DNA from: Streptomyces sp. GKU 895
GTDB taxonomy: Bacteria; Actinomycetota; Actinomycetes; Streptomycetales; Streptomycetaceae
Direction of reading: 5' to 3'
NCBI GenBank assembly: GCA_002027195.1
Contig: MWJO01000063.1
Coordinates: 1-47,299, forward strand
DNA: 47,299 nt
A program made the translations under genes and the position numbers. Positions within the stretch are counted from its first letter, which is position 1, and each line of letters begins with the position of its first letter. This document shows, one piece after another, positions 1-8,121 of this stretch. The notes below the pieces were generated by a model. The model was not told where the DNA came from. It saw only the letters and a list, made by a program, of their open reading frames with translations, and ran no database searches.

Positions 1-78
1 CGAACCCGGAAGCTAAGCCTTACAGCGCCGATGGTACTGCAGGGGGGACCCTGTGGGAGAGTAGGACGCCGCCGAACT
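1..78 (+). rRNA. rrf: 5S ribosomal RNA, 3' part
   Basis: The first ~78 nt match the 3' two thirds of an actinobacterial 5S rRNA, including the conserved CGAACCCGGAAGCTAAGC segment and the terminal GTAGGACGCCGCCGAAC that closes helix I. The 5' part lies outside the window. A strong terminator follows within 10 nt, so this is the end of an rRNA operon. The exact 3' end (76-79) is estimated. Confidence 0.95.
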
Positions 79-86
79 CCTTTTAC

Positions 87-130
87 AGCTCCGGCTCTTG
101 GGCATATGCCCAAGAGCCGGAGCTTTTTTG
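87..130 (+). terminator. rho-independent terminator of the rRNA operon
   Basis: A perfect 17-bp stem (87-103 with 108-124) closes an ATAT loop and is followed by TTTTTT. It sits about 8 nt after the 5S rRNA end. This is the only classic hairpin plus T-tract terminator in the window. Confidence 0.95.
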
Positions 131-185
131 TGTTGAGGTAAGGTCAGGGGGCATCGTTGGCACGTTTCCCACAGGAGGCCCCCGG

Positions 186-794
186 GTGGAGGTCCAGGAG
201 ACTCGCGTCCAGACGGATCGAGTCCTCACCATCCCCAACATCCTCAGCATGGCGCGGCTCGTTGGTGTGCCCCTCTTCCTGTGGTTGATCCTCAGGCCTG
301 AGTTCGGAGGCCCCCAGAGTGATGGCTGGGCGCTTCTGGTGCTGGCCTTCAGTGGCGTCAGTGACTACCTGGACGGCAAGCTCGCCCGGCGCTGGAACCA
401 GATCAGCAGCCTCGGCCGGCTTCTGGATCCCGCGGCAGACCGGCTCTACATTCTCTCGACTTTGGTCGGACTGACGTGGCGCGAGATTCTGCCGATCTGG
501 TTGACCGCTGTACTTCTCGCGCGTGAGCTGGTTCTGCTGGTGATGGTGGGTATCCTCCGGCGCCACGGCTATCCGCCACCTCAGGTGAACTTCCTTGGCA
601 AGGCCGCCACGTTCAACCTGATGTATGCCTTCCCCTTGCTGCTGCTCAGTGACGGAACTGGCTGGCTCCCGTCACTCGCTGCTATTTTCGGATGGGCGTT
701 CGCAGGATGGGGTACAACCCTGTATTGGTGGGCAGGAGTCCTCTACGTGGTACAAGTCCGCCGCCTGGTTCGTGCGGACGCCATGGCCGATTGA
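186..794 (+). CDS. CDP-alcohol phosphatidyltransferase, eukaryotic-type cardiolipin synthase family
   Basis: This is a 202-aa integral membrane enzyme of phospholipid synthesis. The CDP-alcohol phosphatidyltransferase signature is complete: D60-x2-D63-G64-x2-A67-R68-x8-G77-x3-D81-x3-D85. Several hydrophobic helices surround it. The family transfers a phosphatidyl group from CDP-diacylglycerol to an alcohol. The neighbourhood matches S. coelicolor SCO1389, reported as a cardiolipin synthase of the eukaryotic type (CDP-DAG plus phosphatidylglycerol), and Mycobacterium pgsA2. The signature alone cannot separate phosphatidylglycerophosphate synthase from cardiolipin synthase. The GTG start is chosen because GGAGG lies 7 nt upstream. 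The gene probably has its own promoter after the rRNA terminator. Confidence 0.85.
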   Translation: MEVQETRVQTDRVLTIPNILSMARLVGVPLFLWLILRPEFGGPQSDGWALLVLAFSGVSDYLDGKLARRWNQISSLGRLLDPAADRLYILSTLVGLTWREILPIWLTAVLLARELVLLVMVGILRRHGYPPPQVNFLGKAATFNLMYAFPLLLLSDGTGWLPSLAAIFGWAFAGWGTTLYWWAGVLYVVQVRRLVRADAMAD

Positions 795-908
795 ACTCGC
801 CGATGGGCGCAGTCTTAGTGTGCGATGGCCCGTGCTGGAAAAGTGCGGGACAATCTGGACGGGTGAAGTCGGCTAGACCGTCGTCTCTTGGAGGAGGACG
901 CTTCCGAC

Positions 909-3401
909 ATGAAGGCCGTCGTGATGGCCGGAGGCGAAGGCACGCGCCTTCGCCCCATGACCTCGAGTATGCCCAAGCCGCTCCTGCCCGTGGCCAACCG
1001 CCCGATCATGGAGCACGTTCTGAGGCTGCTCAAAAGGCATGGGCTCAACGAGACCGTCGTTACTGTCCAGTTCCTGGCCTCCTTGGTCAAGAACTACTTC
1101 GGTGACGGCGAAGAGCTCGGAATGGAGCTCTCCTATGCCAATGAGGAGAAGCCACTCGGTACCGCCGGAAGCGTCAAGAACGCCGAAGAGGCGTTGAAGG
1201 ACGATGCCTTCCTTGTCATCTCCGGCGATGCCCTGACGGACTTCGACCTCACCGAGCTGATCAATTTCCACAAGGAGAAGGGCGCGCTGGTCACCGTCTG
1301 TCTGACGCGCGTACCCAATCCGCTGGAATTCGGTATCACCATCGTCGACGAGGAAGGAAAGGTCGAGCGCTTCCTCGAGAAGCCGACCTGGGGGCAGGTC
1401 TTCTCCGACACGGTGAACACCGGTATCTATGTGATGGAGCCGGAGGTCTTCAACTATGTCGAGGCCGATGCGCCCGTCGACTGGTCCGGTGACGTCTTCC
1501 CGCAGCTGATGAAGGAAGGCAAGCCGATCTACGGCTTTGTCGCCGAGGGCTACTGGGAGGACGTCGGTACCCACGAGAGCTATGTGAAGGCCCAGGCCGA
1601 CGTCCTGGAGGGCAAGGTCGACGTCGAGATCGACGGCTTCGAGCTCTCTCCCGGGGTGTGGGTCGCCGAGGGTGCGGAAGTGCATCCGGACGCCGTACTG
1701 CGGGGCCCTCTCTACATCGGGGACTACGCCAAGGTCGAGGCCGGCGTCGAGATCCGTGAGCACACCGTCGTGGGGTCCAACGTCGTCGTGAAGAGCGGGG
1801 CCTTCCTGCACAAGGCCGTTGTGCACGACAACGTCTACGTCGGGCAGCACAGCAATCTGCGTGGCTGTGTCGTCGGGAAGAACACCGACATCATGCGCGC
1901 GGCCCGGATCGAGGACGGCGCGGTCATCGGCGACGAGTGCCTCATCGGTGAAGAATCGATCGTTCAGGGCAATGTGCGGGTCTATCCGTTCAAGACCATC
2001 GAGGCCGGCGCCTTCGTCAACACCTCGGTGATCTGGGAATCCCGAGGGCAGGCGCATCTTTTCGGTGCCCGCGGGGTGTCGGGGATTCTGAACGTGGAGA
2101 TCACCCCCGAGCTGGCCGTGCGTCTCGCCGGCGCGTATGCGACGACGCTGAAGAAGGGGTCGACGGTCACCACGGCCCGCGACCACTCGCGTGGTGCGCG
2201 TGCGCTGAAGCGGGCGGTCATCTCCGCGCTGCAGGCCAGCGCTATCGACGTACGAGATCTGGAGAACGTACCGCTGCCCGTCGCCCGGCAGCAGACCGCG
2301 CGGGGCAGTGCGGGCGGGATCATGATCCGGACGACGCCCGGGGTGCCGGATTCCGTCGACATCATGTTCTTCGACGGGCGCGGTGCCGACCTGTCGCAGG
2401 GCAGTCAGCGGAAGCTGGACCGGGTGTTCGCGCGGCAGGAGTACCGGCGAGCGTTCCCCGGTGAGATCGGGGATCTGCACTTCCCCGCGAGCGTCTTCGA
2501 CTCGTACACCGGGTCGTTGCTGCGGAACGTCGACACGACGGGGATCGCCGAGTCGGGGCTGAAGGTCGTCGTCGATGCCTCGAACGGCAGTGCCGGGCTT
2601 GTGCTGCCCAGTCTGCTCGGGAAGCTCGGAGTGGACTCGCTGACCATCAACCCGGGGCTCGACGAGTCACGGCCCACGGAGACGCCGATGTGCGGCGGTC
2701 GGGGCTGGTGCGGCTCGGGGAGATCGTGGCGTCGTCGCGGGCCGCGTTCGGGGTGCGGTTCGACCCGGTCGGCGAGCGGCTGTCGCTCGTCGACGAGAAG
2801 GGTCGGATCATCGAGGACGACCGGGCGCTGCTCGTCATGCTCGACCTGGTGGCCGCGGAGCGGCGCAGTGGGCGCGTGGCGCTACCGGTGACCACCACGC
2901 GGATCGCCGAGCAGGTGGCGGCGTACCACGGGACGCAGGTGGAGTGGACGACCACGTCGCCCGACGACCTGACGCGGGTCGCGCGATGACTCGACCATCT
3001 TCGGTGGTGACGGCAAGGGCGCGTTCATCGTGCCCGAGTTCAGCAGTGTCTTCGACGGGACGGCGGCCTTCGTACGGCTGATCGGGCTCGTCGCGCGGAC
3101 GCAGCTCACGCTCAGCCAGATCGACGCGCGGATTCCGCGGGCGCATGTGCTCAAGCGGGATCTGGCCACTCCCTGGGCGGTCAAGGGGCTCGTGATGCGC
3201 CGGGTCGTGGAGGCGGCCGGGGATCGCTTTGTCGACACGACCGACGGAGTGCGGGTCGTGGAGACCGACGGGCGGTGGGTCATGGTGCTGCCCGATCCCG
3301 CCGAGGCGGTCACCCATCTGTGGGCGGAAGGGCCCGACGACGCCTCTGCCCAGGCACTGCTGGACGAGTGGGCGGCGGTCGTGGACAGCGCCGGTCGCTG
3401 A
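909..3401 (+). CDS. Nucleotidyltransferase - left-handed beta-helix - phosphomannomutase fusion (mannose-1-phosphate guanylyltransferase-like), two frameshifts
   Basis: Read continuously this is an 831-aa fusion. Residues 1-235 are a sugar-1-phosphate nucleotidyltransferase (MAGGEGTRLRP near the N-terminus). Residues ~250-380 are hexapeptide repeats forming a left-handed beta helix. The rest is a phosphohexomutase-like part. It resembles SCO1388, which is linked to GDP-mannose supply for glycolipids and protein O-mannosylation; substrate is inferred. The ATG is preceded by GGAGG. The frame breaks near 2684 (one G missing from GACGGCCG) and near 2983 (two bases missing from a GCGCGC run). Together the two lesions restore the original frame, and the peptides on either side join into a normal family sequence. 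Sequencing error is likelier than decay. No clear canonical mutase phosphoserine motif was pinned down, so mutase activity is unproven. Confidence 0.82.
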
Positions 3402-3417
3402 TACAGCCAGCACGCGT

Positions 3418-3459
3418 GCGTGCCGGACAAGTGTCCCCAAGGGGGCCAGTCCGGCACGC
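3418..3459 (+). terminator. large hairpin, terminator-like
   Basis: An 11-bp perfect stem pairs 3418-3428 (GCGTGCCGGAC) with 3449-3459 (GTCCGGCACGC). Its loop carries a smaller TCCCC-AA-GGGGG stem. There is no T-tract, as is usual for Streptomyces. It lies between the nucleotidyltransferase fusion and the DUF881 operon and probably separates the two transcripts. Confidence 0.6.
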
Positions 3460-3508
3460 CGGTGGGGCCGTTCGGAGGTACTGGTCGCGACGTGCGACGA
3501 TGTGCGGC

Positions 3509-4405
3509 ATGCCGCAGCAGCCCCCCGTTCGGAGCACACCTACGCGTCCCTCGCGTCCGGACGCGTCCATGTCGCTGCTCACCAACGTCATGGACCACAG
3601 CCTCGACGACGGCTATGCCGAGGCGGCCGCCCGGAAGAAGGCCGCGGGCGAGGGTGGTCTGCCCAAGACGCTGCGGGCGAAGCTCGGGCTTGCCGCCGGC
3701 CTGGTGCTGGCGGCGCTCGTCGTGACCGTCGGAGCGGCGCAGGCGCGCGTCGCGGCTCCCGTCGTCGCCAAGGAGCGCGAGGAGCTGATCGACCGCATCG
3801 ACCAGGAGACGGACGCGGCCGACCAGCTGGAGGGCACGGTCGACGACCTGCGCGACGACGTGAGCGCCATGCAGCGCGCGGCGCTCAGGGACAGCGGCGG
3901 CAGTGGGCAGGCGGACCTGGTCGGCATTCTGTCGGGCGCCACGGCCGTGCACGGACCTGGTGTGAAGCTGGTCGTGGACGACGCCAAGGAGGCCACCACC
4001 GGTGGTGACGGCGACCCGCGCGAGACCTCCGGGTTCTCCGACACCGGCCGGGTCCGGGACCGGGACATGCAGCGCGTGGTCAACGGGTTGTGGGAATCGG
4101 GCGCGGAGGCCGTCTCCATCAACGGACAGCGGCTGACGGCGCTGTCGGCGATCAGGGCCGCCGGTGACGCGATACTGGTCGACAACAGGCCGCTGGTGCC
4201 GCCGTACACGGTGCTCGCGGTGGGGGACGGGCAGCGGCTGAGCACCCGGTTCCAGAACAGCGCCGACGGGCTGTATCTGAACGCCCTGCAGGAGAACTAC
4301 GGCATCCGGACGGGCATCTCCGTGGAGGGGGATCTCCGGCTGCCCGCAGCAACGAGTGTGATCGTACGTACAGCACAGCCGAGAACTGAGAAGGGCACAT
4401 CGTGA
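3509..4405 (+). CDS. DUF881 family membrane protein (first copy)
   Basis: A 298-aa protein with a short cytosolic N-terminus, one transmembrane helix near residues 55-75, a coiled-coil-like acidic segment (~85-125), and then the DUF881 domain (GPGVKLVVDD and VSINGQRL core motifs). The domain probably lies outside the membrane. DUF881 proteins are YlxW-like; in Bacillus they sit beside division genes, and their biochemical function is unknown. ATG 3509 (MPQQ) is chosen by family length; ATG 3500 is possible. GGAGG at 3474-3478 is rather far from either. The stop overlaps the next start as GTGA, so the genes are translationally coupled. Confidence 0.85.
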   Translation: MPQQPPVRSTPTRPSRPDASMSLLTNVMDHSLDDGYAEAAARKKAAGEGGLPKTLRAKLGLAAGLVLAALVVTVGAAQARVAAPVVAKEREELIDRIDQETDAADQLEGTVDDLRDDVSAMQRAALRDSGGSGQADLVGILSGATAVHGPGVKLVVDDAKEATTGGDGDPRETSGFSDTGRVRDRDMQRVVNGLWESGAEAVSINGQRLTALSAIRAAGDAILVDNRPLVPPYTVLAVGDGQRLSTRFQNSADGLYLNALQENYGIRTGISVEGDLRLPAATSVIVRTAQPRTEKGTS

Positions 4406-4734
4406 TCGCCGTACTGGGCCTCGTCGTGGGAGTCGTGGCCGGCCTGTTGGTCCGGCCTGAGGTTCCGGCGGTCGTCGAGCCTTATCTGCCGATCGCCGTC
4501 GTGGCGGCGCTCGACGCCGTCTTCGGTGGTCTGCGGGCCATGCTCGACGGGATCTTCGACGACAAGGTCTTCGTGGTGTCGTTCCTGTCCAACGTGGTCG
4601 TCGCCGCGCTGATCGTGTTCCTGGGCGACAAGTTGGGCGTGGGGGCCCAGCTGTCCACCGGTGTGGTGGTCGTCCTCGGCATCCGCATCTTCTCGAACGC
4701 CGCGGCGATCCGCCGGCACGTCTTCCGGGCGTGA
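4402..4734 (+). CDS. Small basic protein (Sbp/YlxX family, DUF1290)
   Basis: A 110-aa membrane protein with three hydrophobic stretches (about residues 1-20, 28-45 and 60-100). It belongs to the small basic protein family that sits between DUF881 genes in Actinobacteria and Firmicutes. The GTG start overlaps the preceding stop by 4 nt. The next gene begins 6 nt after this stop. The three genes form one tight unit and probably act together in the membrane, perhaps in cell growth or division. No enzyme motif is visible. Confidence 0.88.
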   Translation: MIAVLGLVVGVVAGLLVRPEVPAVVEPYLPIAVVAALDAVFGGLRAMLDGIFDDKVFVVSFLSNVVVAALIVFLGDKLGVGAQLSTGVVVVLGIRIFSNAAAIRRHVFRA

Positions 4735-4739
4735 GGCCG

Positions 4740-5603
4740 ATGAGCGACCAGGACGGTACGCCGGAGAACAGGCTGCGCAAGGAACTGCCGGAGGAGACGC
4801 CCGCGACGGCTCCGGAGGCGGTCCCGTCGGCCGAGAAGGCCGAGCAGGACGAGAGGGCCGAGCAGGACGAGCAGCCCGGGGCGACCGGACGCCAGCGGCT
4901 CGTCCAGGGGCTGTGGCCGCCGCGTGTCACGCGTGCCCAACTGATCGTCGCCGTGCTGCTGTTCGGCCTCGGATTCGGGCTGGCCGTGCAGGTGGCGTCG
5001 AACAGCGACGGCGACAGCGCGCTGCGCGGTGCCCGGCAGGAAGATCTTGTTCGCATTCTCGATGAACTGGATGACCGTACTCAGCGTCTTGAGGACGAGA
5101 AGGCGGGCCTCGAGAAGCAGCGTGACGAGTTGGAGAACAGCTCGGACCAGGCGGAGGAGGCCCGCAAGCAGACGCTGGAGAAGGAGCGGCAACTCGGCAT
5201 CCTGGCGGGCACGGTGGCCGCGCAGGGGCCGGGTATCACGATGACCATCGACGACACGAAGGGGACGGTCGAGGCGGACATGCTGCTCGACGCGATCCAG
5301 GAGCTGCGCGCGGCCGGTGCCGAGGCGATCCAGGTGAACGGGGTGCGGGTGGTCGCCGGCACGTATCTGACCGATTCCGGCAACAGCGTGAGCGTCGACG
5401 GGAACAAGATCAACGCCCCCTATCGTTTCAAGGTCATCGGCAAGCCGCAGGACCTGGAACCGGCGCTCAACATTCCTGGAGGCGTGGTGCAGACTCTGGA
5501 GAAGGAGCAGGCCACGGTCACCGTCGAGCGGTCTACCAAGATCGTCGTGGACGCCTTGCGAGCCGCGAAGCAGCCTGACTACGCTCGGTCGTCCTCCCGG
5601 TGA
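4740..5603 (+). CDS. DUF881 family membrane protein (second copy)
   Basis: A 287-aa protein with an acidic, Glu-rich cytosolic tail (1-60), a transmembrane helix (~67-85), a strongly predicted coiled coil (~100-150, repeated DELDDRTQRLEDEK-like heptads) and the DUF881 domain (~150-265, GPGITMTIDD and IQVNGVRV). It is paralogous to the gene at 3509, with the small basic protein between them. ATG 4740 has a GAGG just upstream; GTG 4731 overlapping the previous stop is an alternative. Function is unknown. The conserved trio suggests a membrane complex. Confidence 0.87.
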   Translation: MSDQDGTPENRLRKELPEETPATAPEAVPSAEKAEQDERAEQDEQPGATGRQRLVQGLWPPRVTRAQLIVAVLLFGLGFGLAVQVASNSDGDSALRGARQEDLVRILDELDDRTQRLEDEKAGLEKQRDELENSSDQAEEARKQTLEKERQLGILAGTVAAQGPGITMTIDDTKGTVEADMLLDAIQELRAAGAEAIQVNGVRVVAGTYLTDSGNSVSVDGNKINAPYRFKVIGKPQDLEPALNIPGGVVQTLEKEQATVTVERSTKIVVDALRAAKQPDYARSSSR

Positions 5604-5793
5604 ACCGGGGGTGCATGAGGGACGTCCGGCCAGGGCATGAGGTTGCGGGGGGTCGGCGCACCGATTGGGTGGTGCGTGGTGGAAACTGTCTGGTGGATAC
5701 GGACGTTGTCAGGATGTCCGGGTCGGCCGGTGTATGCAATCAGGGTTCGTCCTGCCCCACGGGCGGGTCTGTTTCGGTCAAGGGGAATCGCCC

Positions 5794-6555
5794 GTGAAGT
5801 TGTTTGCGAAGTTGTTCGGCAAGAGCGCGCGAGAGGGTAGCGACAATGCGAACGCCACCGCTCGTCATCGCGCACAGCCAGACGCGGAGGGCCAGCGCCC
5901 CCTGTTCCGGGACCAGGTGGGCGGCGTTCCGGGAGGTCAGGGCGCGCCGTCTGTTGACCCTGCGCAGTCCGGCGGCATAGGTTTCGGGCAACCGTCAACC
6001 TCGAGTACGGGTGGAGAGTTTTCCATGTCGGCCCTGGTGTGTACGAGGTGCGGTAACCGCAACGCGGAGAACAGCCGCTTCTGCTCCAACTGCGGTGCGC
6101 CGCTGCGCGGTGCGCCCGAGCGTCCGTCCGAGACGACCTCCACCATCTCCATCTCCGGTCTCGAGGCCTACGACGCCGAGGCGACCGGTCAGACGCAGCT
6201 GCCGACGCTCTCCCCGGAGGCGCAGGCGGCCGTGGACGCGCTGCCGCTGGGTTCCGCGCTCCTGGTCGTGCGTCGTGGACCGAACTCGGGCAGCCGCTTC
6301 CTGCTGGACGGCGATCTGACCACGGCGGGGCGTCATCCGCAGAGCGACATCTTCCTCGACGACGTGACGGTGTCGCGTCGTCATGTGGAGTTCCGTCGCC
6401 AGCAGGACGGTTCGTTCACGGTGGGTGACGTCGGCAGCCTCAACGGCACGTACGTGAACCGCGAGCGGATCGACACGGTGCCGCTGCACAACGGGGACGA
6501 GGTACAGATCGGCAAGTACCGGCTGGTCTTCTACGCGAGCCAGCGGGGCTACTGA
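5794..6555 (+). CDS. FHA domain protein with zinc ribbon (GarA/OdhI-like)
   Basis: A 253-aa cytosolic protein. A low-complexity N-terminus leads to a zinc ribbon (C83-x2-C86, C97-x2-C100), an ETTS phospho-acceptor-like motif at 113-116, and a C-terminal FHA domain (~160-245) with GRHPQSDIFL, SRRHVEF and LNGTYVN. In Mycobacterium and Corynebacterium, GarA/OdhI uses the same ETTS motif: when it is phosphorylated by PknG or PknB the FHA domain closes on it, and when not it inhibits 2-oxoglutarate dehydrogenase and tunes glutamate metabolism. The gene order here matches the garA locus, but this protein is ~90 aa longer because of the zinc-ribbon half. GTG 5794 has AGGGGA upstream. If the internal ATG at 6025 were used, the product would be close to GarA in size. 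Confidence 0.85.
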   Translation: MKLFAKLFGKSAREGSDNANATARHRAQPDAEGQRPLFRDQVGGVPGGQGAPSVDPAQSGGIGFGQPSTSSTGGEFSMSALVCTRCGNRNAENSRFCSNCGAPLRGAPERPSETTSTISISGLEAYDAEATGQTQLPTLSPEAQAAVDALPLGSALLVVRRGPNSGSRFLLDGDLTTAGRHPQSDIFLDDVTVSRRHVEFRRQQDGSFTVGDVGSLNGTYVNRERIDTVPLHNGDEVQIGKYRLVFYASQRGY

Positions 6556-6573
6556 CCCCGTCAGGGAAGGTCC

Positions 6574-7311
6574 ATGCTTCAAACACCGAGCGGCGGTGCC
6601 GGTCATGGCACCGCCGCCGCGGACAGTGGGCTGATGAGCATCGGCACGGTGCTCAATGTGCTGCGCGACGAGTTCCCCGAAGTCACCATCTCCAAGATCC
6701 GCTTCCTGGAGTCCGAGGGCCTCATCGAGCCGCAGCGGACCCCCTCGGGGTACCGCAAGTTCAGCGCGGGCGATGTCGAGCGGCTCGGGCATGTGCTGAG
6801 GATGCAGCGGGACCACTATCTGCCGCTGAAGGTGATCCGGGAGCATCTGGACGCCATGGAGCGCGGTGAGGCCGTGGCGCTGCCCGTGGTGGGGCGCCAG
6901 CGGGACGGAGAAACGCTTCAGGAGCCCTGGGAGGCTCCCACGGCCGCGCGGATCGGCCGGTCCGAGCTGCTGGCCGCCGCCGAGATCGGCGAGCAGGAGC
7001 TCGAGGAGTGGGAGTCGTACGGACTCATCGCGCCGCTGCCGGACGGGGCGTACGACGCCGAGGCGGTCACCGTGGCGGCGCTCGTCCTCGAGCTGGGGCG
7101 GTTCGGGATCGAGCCGCGGCATCTGCGCGCCATGAAGGCCGCCGCCGATCGTGAGGCGGGGCTGGTGGACCAGGTGGTGGCCCCGCTGAAGCGCCACCGC
7201 AATCCGCAGACCCGGGCGCACGCCGAGGCCCGTACGAAGGAACTGGCGGGGCTGACGGTGAAGCTGCACGCGGCCCTGGTGCAGACCGCCCTCGGTGTAC
7301 GGCTGCCCTGA
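6574..7311 (+). CDS. MerR family transcriptional regulator (Rv1828-like)
   Basis: A 245-aa regulator starting 18 nt after the FHA gene with a good AGGGAAGG site. The winged helix of the MerR type spans about residues 20-95 (MSIGTVLNVL, ISKIRFLESEGL, PSGYRKFSAGDVERL). A C-terminal half follows with a second, degenerate HTH-like repeat (~125-165) and no Cys metal site. The position next to garA and the DUF151 gene matches Mycobacterium Rv1828. The ligand is unknown. It probably shares a transcript with the FHA gene. Confidence 0.87.
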   Translation: MLQTPSGGAGHGTAAADSGLMSIGTVLNVLRDEFPEVTISKIRFLESEGLIEPQRTPSGYRKFSAGDVERLGHVLRMQRDHYLPLKVIREHLDAMERGEAVALPVVGRQRDGETLQEPWEAPTAARIGRSELLAAAEIGEQELEEWESYGLIAPLPDGAYDAEAVTVAALVLELGRFGIEPRHLRAMKAAADREAGLVDQVVAPLKRHRNPQTRAHAEARTKELAGLTVKLHAALVQTALGVRLP

Positions 7312-7388
7312 AGGGCGCGGACGCCGGATCGGGCCCCCGTTTCCTGCCCGACTACCCAAACGTCCCGGGCACGGCCTAGGGTTGCTGT

Positions 7389-7862
7389 GTGAACGAGCTC
7401 GATGTCGTAGGTGTCCGGGTCGAAATGCCCTCCAACCAACCGATCGTGCTCCTGCGCGAAGTGGGAGGCGACCGCTACCTCCCCATCTGGATCGGGCCGG
7501 GGGAGGCGACGGCGATCGCTTTCGCCCAGCAGGGCATGGCCCCCGCACGGCCGCTGACCCACGACCTGTTCAAGGACGTGCTGGAGGCGGTCGGCCAGGA
7601 GCTCACCGAAGTGCGCATCACGGATCTGCGTGAGGGCGTCTTCTACGCGGAGCTGGTCTTCGCCAGCGGCGTGGAGGTGAGCGCCCGGCCGTCCGATGCC
7701 ATAGCGCTGGCCCTGCGCACCGGAACGCCGATCTACGGCAGCGACGGTGTGCTCGACGACGCGGGAATCGCGATCCCGGACGAGCAGGAGGACGAGGTGG
7801 AGAAGTTCCGCGAGTTCCTCGACCAGATCTCGCCCGAGGACTTCGGCACCAGCAGCCAGTGA
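7389..7862 (+). CDS. DUF151 / bifunctional nuclease family protein
   Basis: A 157-aa cytosolic protein of the BFN (DUF151) family. It begins MNELDVVGVRVE and contains the family core ILLREVGGDRYLPIWIG and SDAIALALR. Plant BFN members show RNase/DNase activity in vitro; the bacterial role is not established. The acidic C-terminus (EQEDEVEKFREFLDQ) is typical of actinobacterial members. It is the Rv1829 counterpart between two MerR genes. The GTG start sits 77 nt after the previous stop. Confidence 0.88.
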   Translation: MNELDVVGVRVEMPSNQPIVLLREVGGDRYLPIWIGPGEATAIAFAQQGMAPARPLTHDLFKDVLEAVGQELTEVRITDLREGVFYAELVFASGVEVSARPSDAIALALRTGTPIYGSDGVLDDAGIAIPDEQEDEVEKFREFLDQISPEDFGTSSQ

Positions 7863-8035
7863 GACGGGGCCGGCCCGGCGGACTCGCCGTCCGTGACGGG
7901 TCGGCTGTGTCCGGTCACCACGGAAATGCCGGCATTTGCCACCGGCGTGTGAGAGCGTCCTACGGCCCGCCCCGAGCGCATTCGGCTAGCCTTTCCCCGC
8001 GGTGGGGTGCGGGAAACCACTCCTAGGGTGATTAT

Positions 8036-8053
8036 CACTCGGCGTGCCGAGTG
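8036..8053. promoter_or_regulatory. perfect 18-bp palindrome, candidate operator
   Basis: CACTCGGC-GT-GCCGAGTG is a perfect inverted repeat (8036-8043 with 8046-8053). It lies about 10 bp upstream of a candidate -35 box for the next MerR gene. The placement suits a regulator binding site. The cognate protein is unknown. Confidence 0.5.
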
Positions 8054-8062
8054 TGGCGATCG

Positions 8063-8091
8063 TTGACGCACCCCGGGTGACTGCCTACCGT
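8063..8091 (+). promoter_or_regulatory. candidate sigma-70 promoter of the second MerR gene
   Basis: TTGACG (8063-8068) and TACCGT (8086-8091) are separated by 17 bp. The spacer contains a near-palindrome, CACCCCGGGTG (8069-8079). Predicted transcription would start near 8098, ~24 nt before the GTG at 8122. Confidence 0.45.
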
Positions 8092-8121
8092 CGAGAAGGC
8101 AGGTCAAGGACGGAGGTCGGC

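Noticed and set aside
873..2480. Long open frame (535 codons) on the reverse strand across the nucleotidyltransferase gene
   Set aside because: It is a shadow of codon bias: the forward frame has clear family motifs and this one has none.
2684..2990. Interpretation of the nucleotidyltransferase-mutase gene as a decayed pseudogene
   Set aside because: The two lesions sum to three missing bases, the flanking peptides are intact, and similar lesions hit unrelated essential-type genes.
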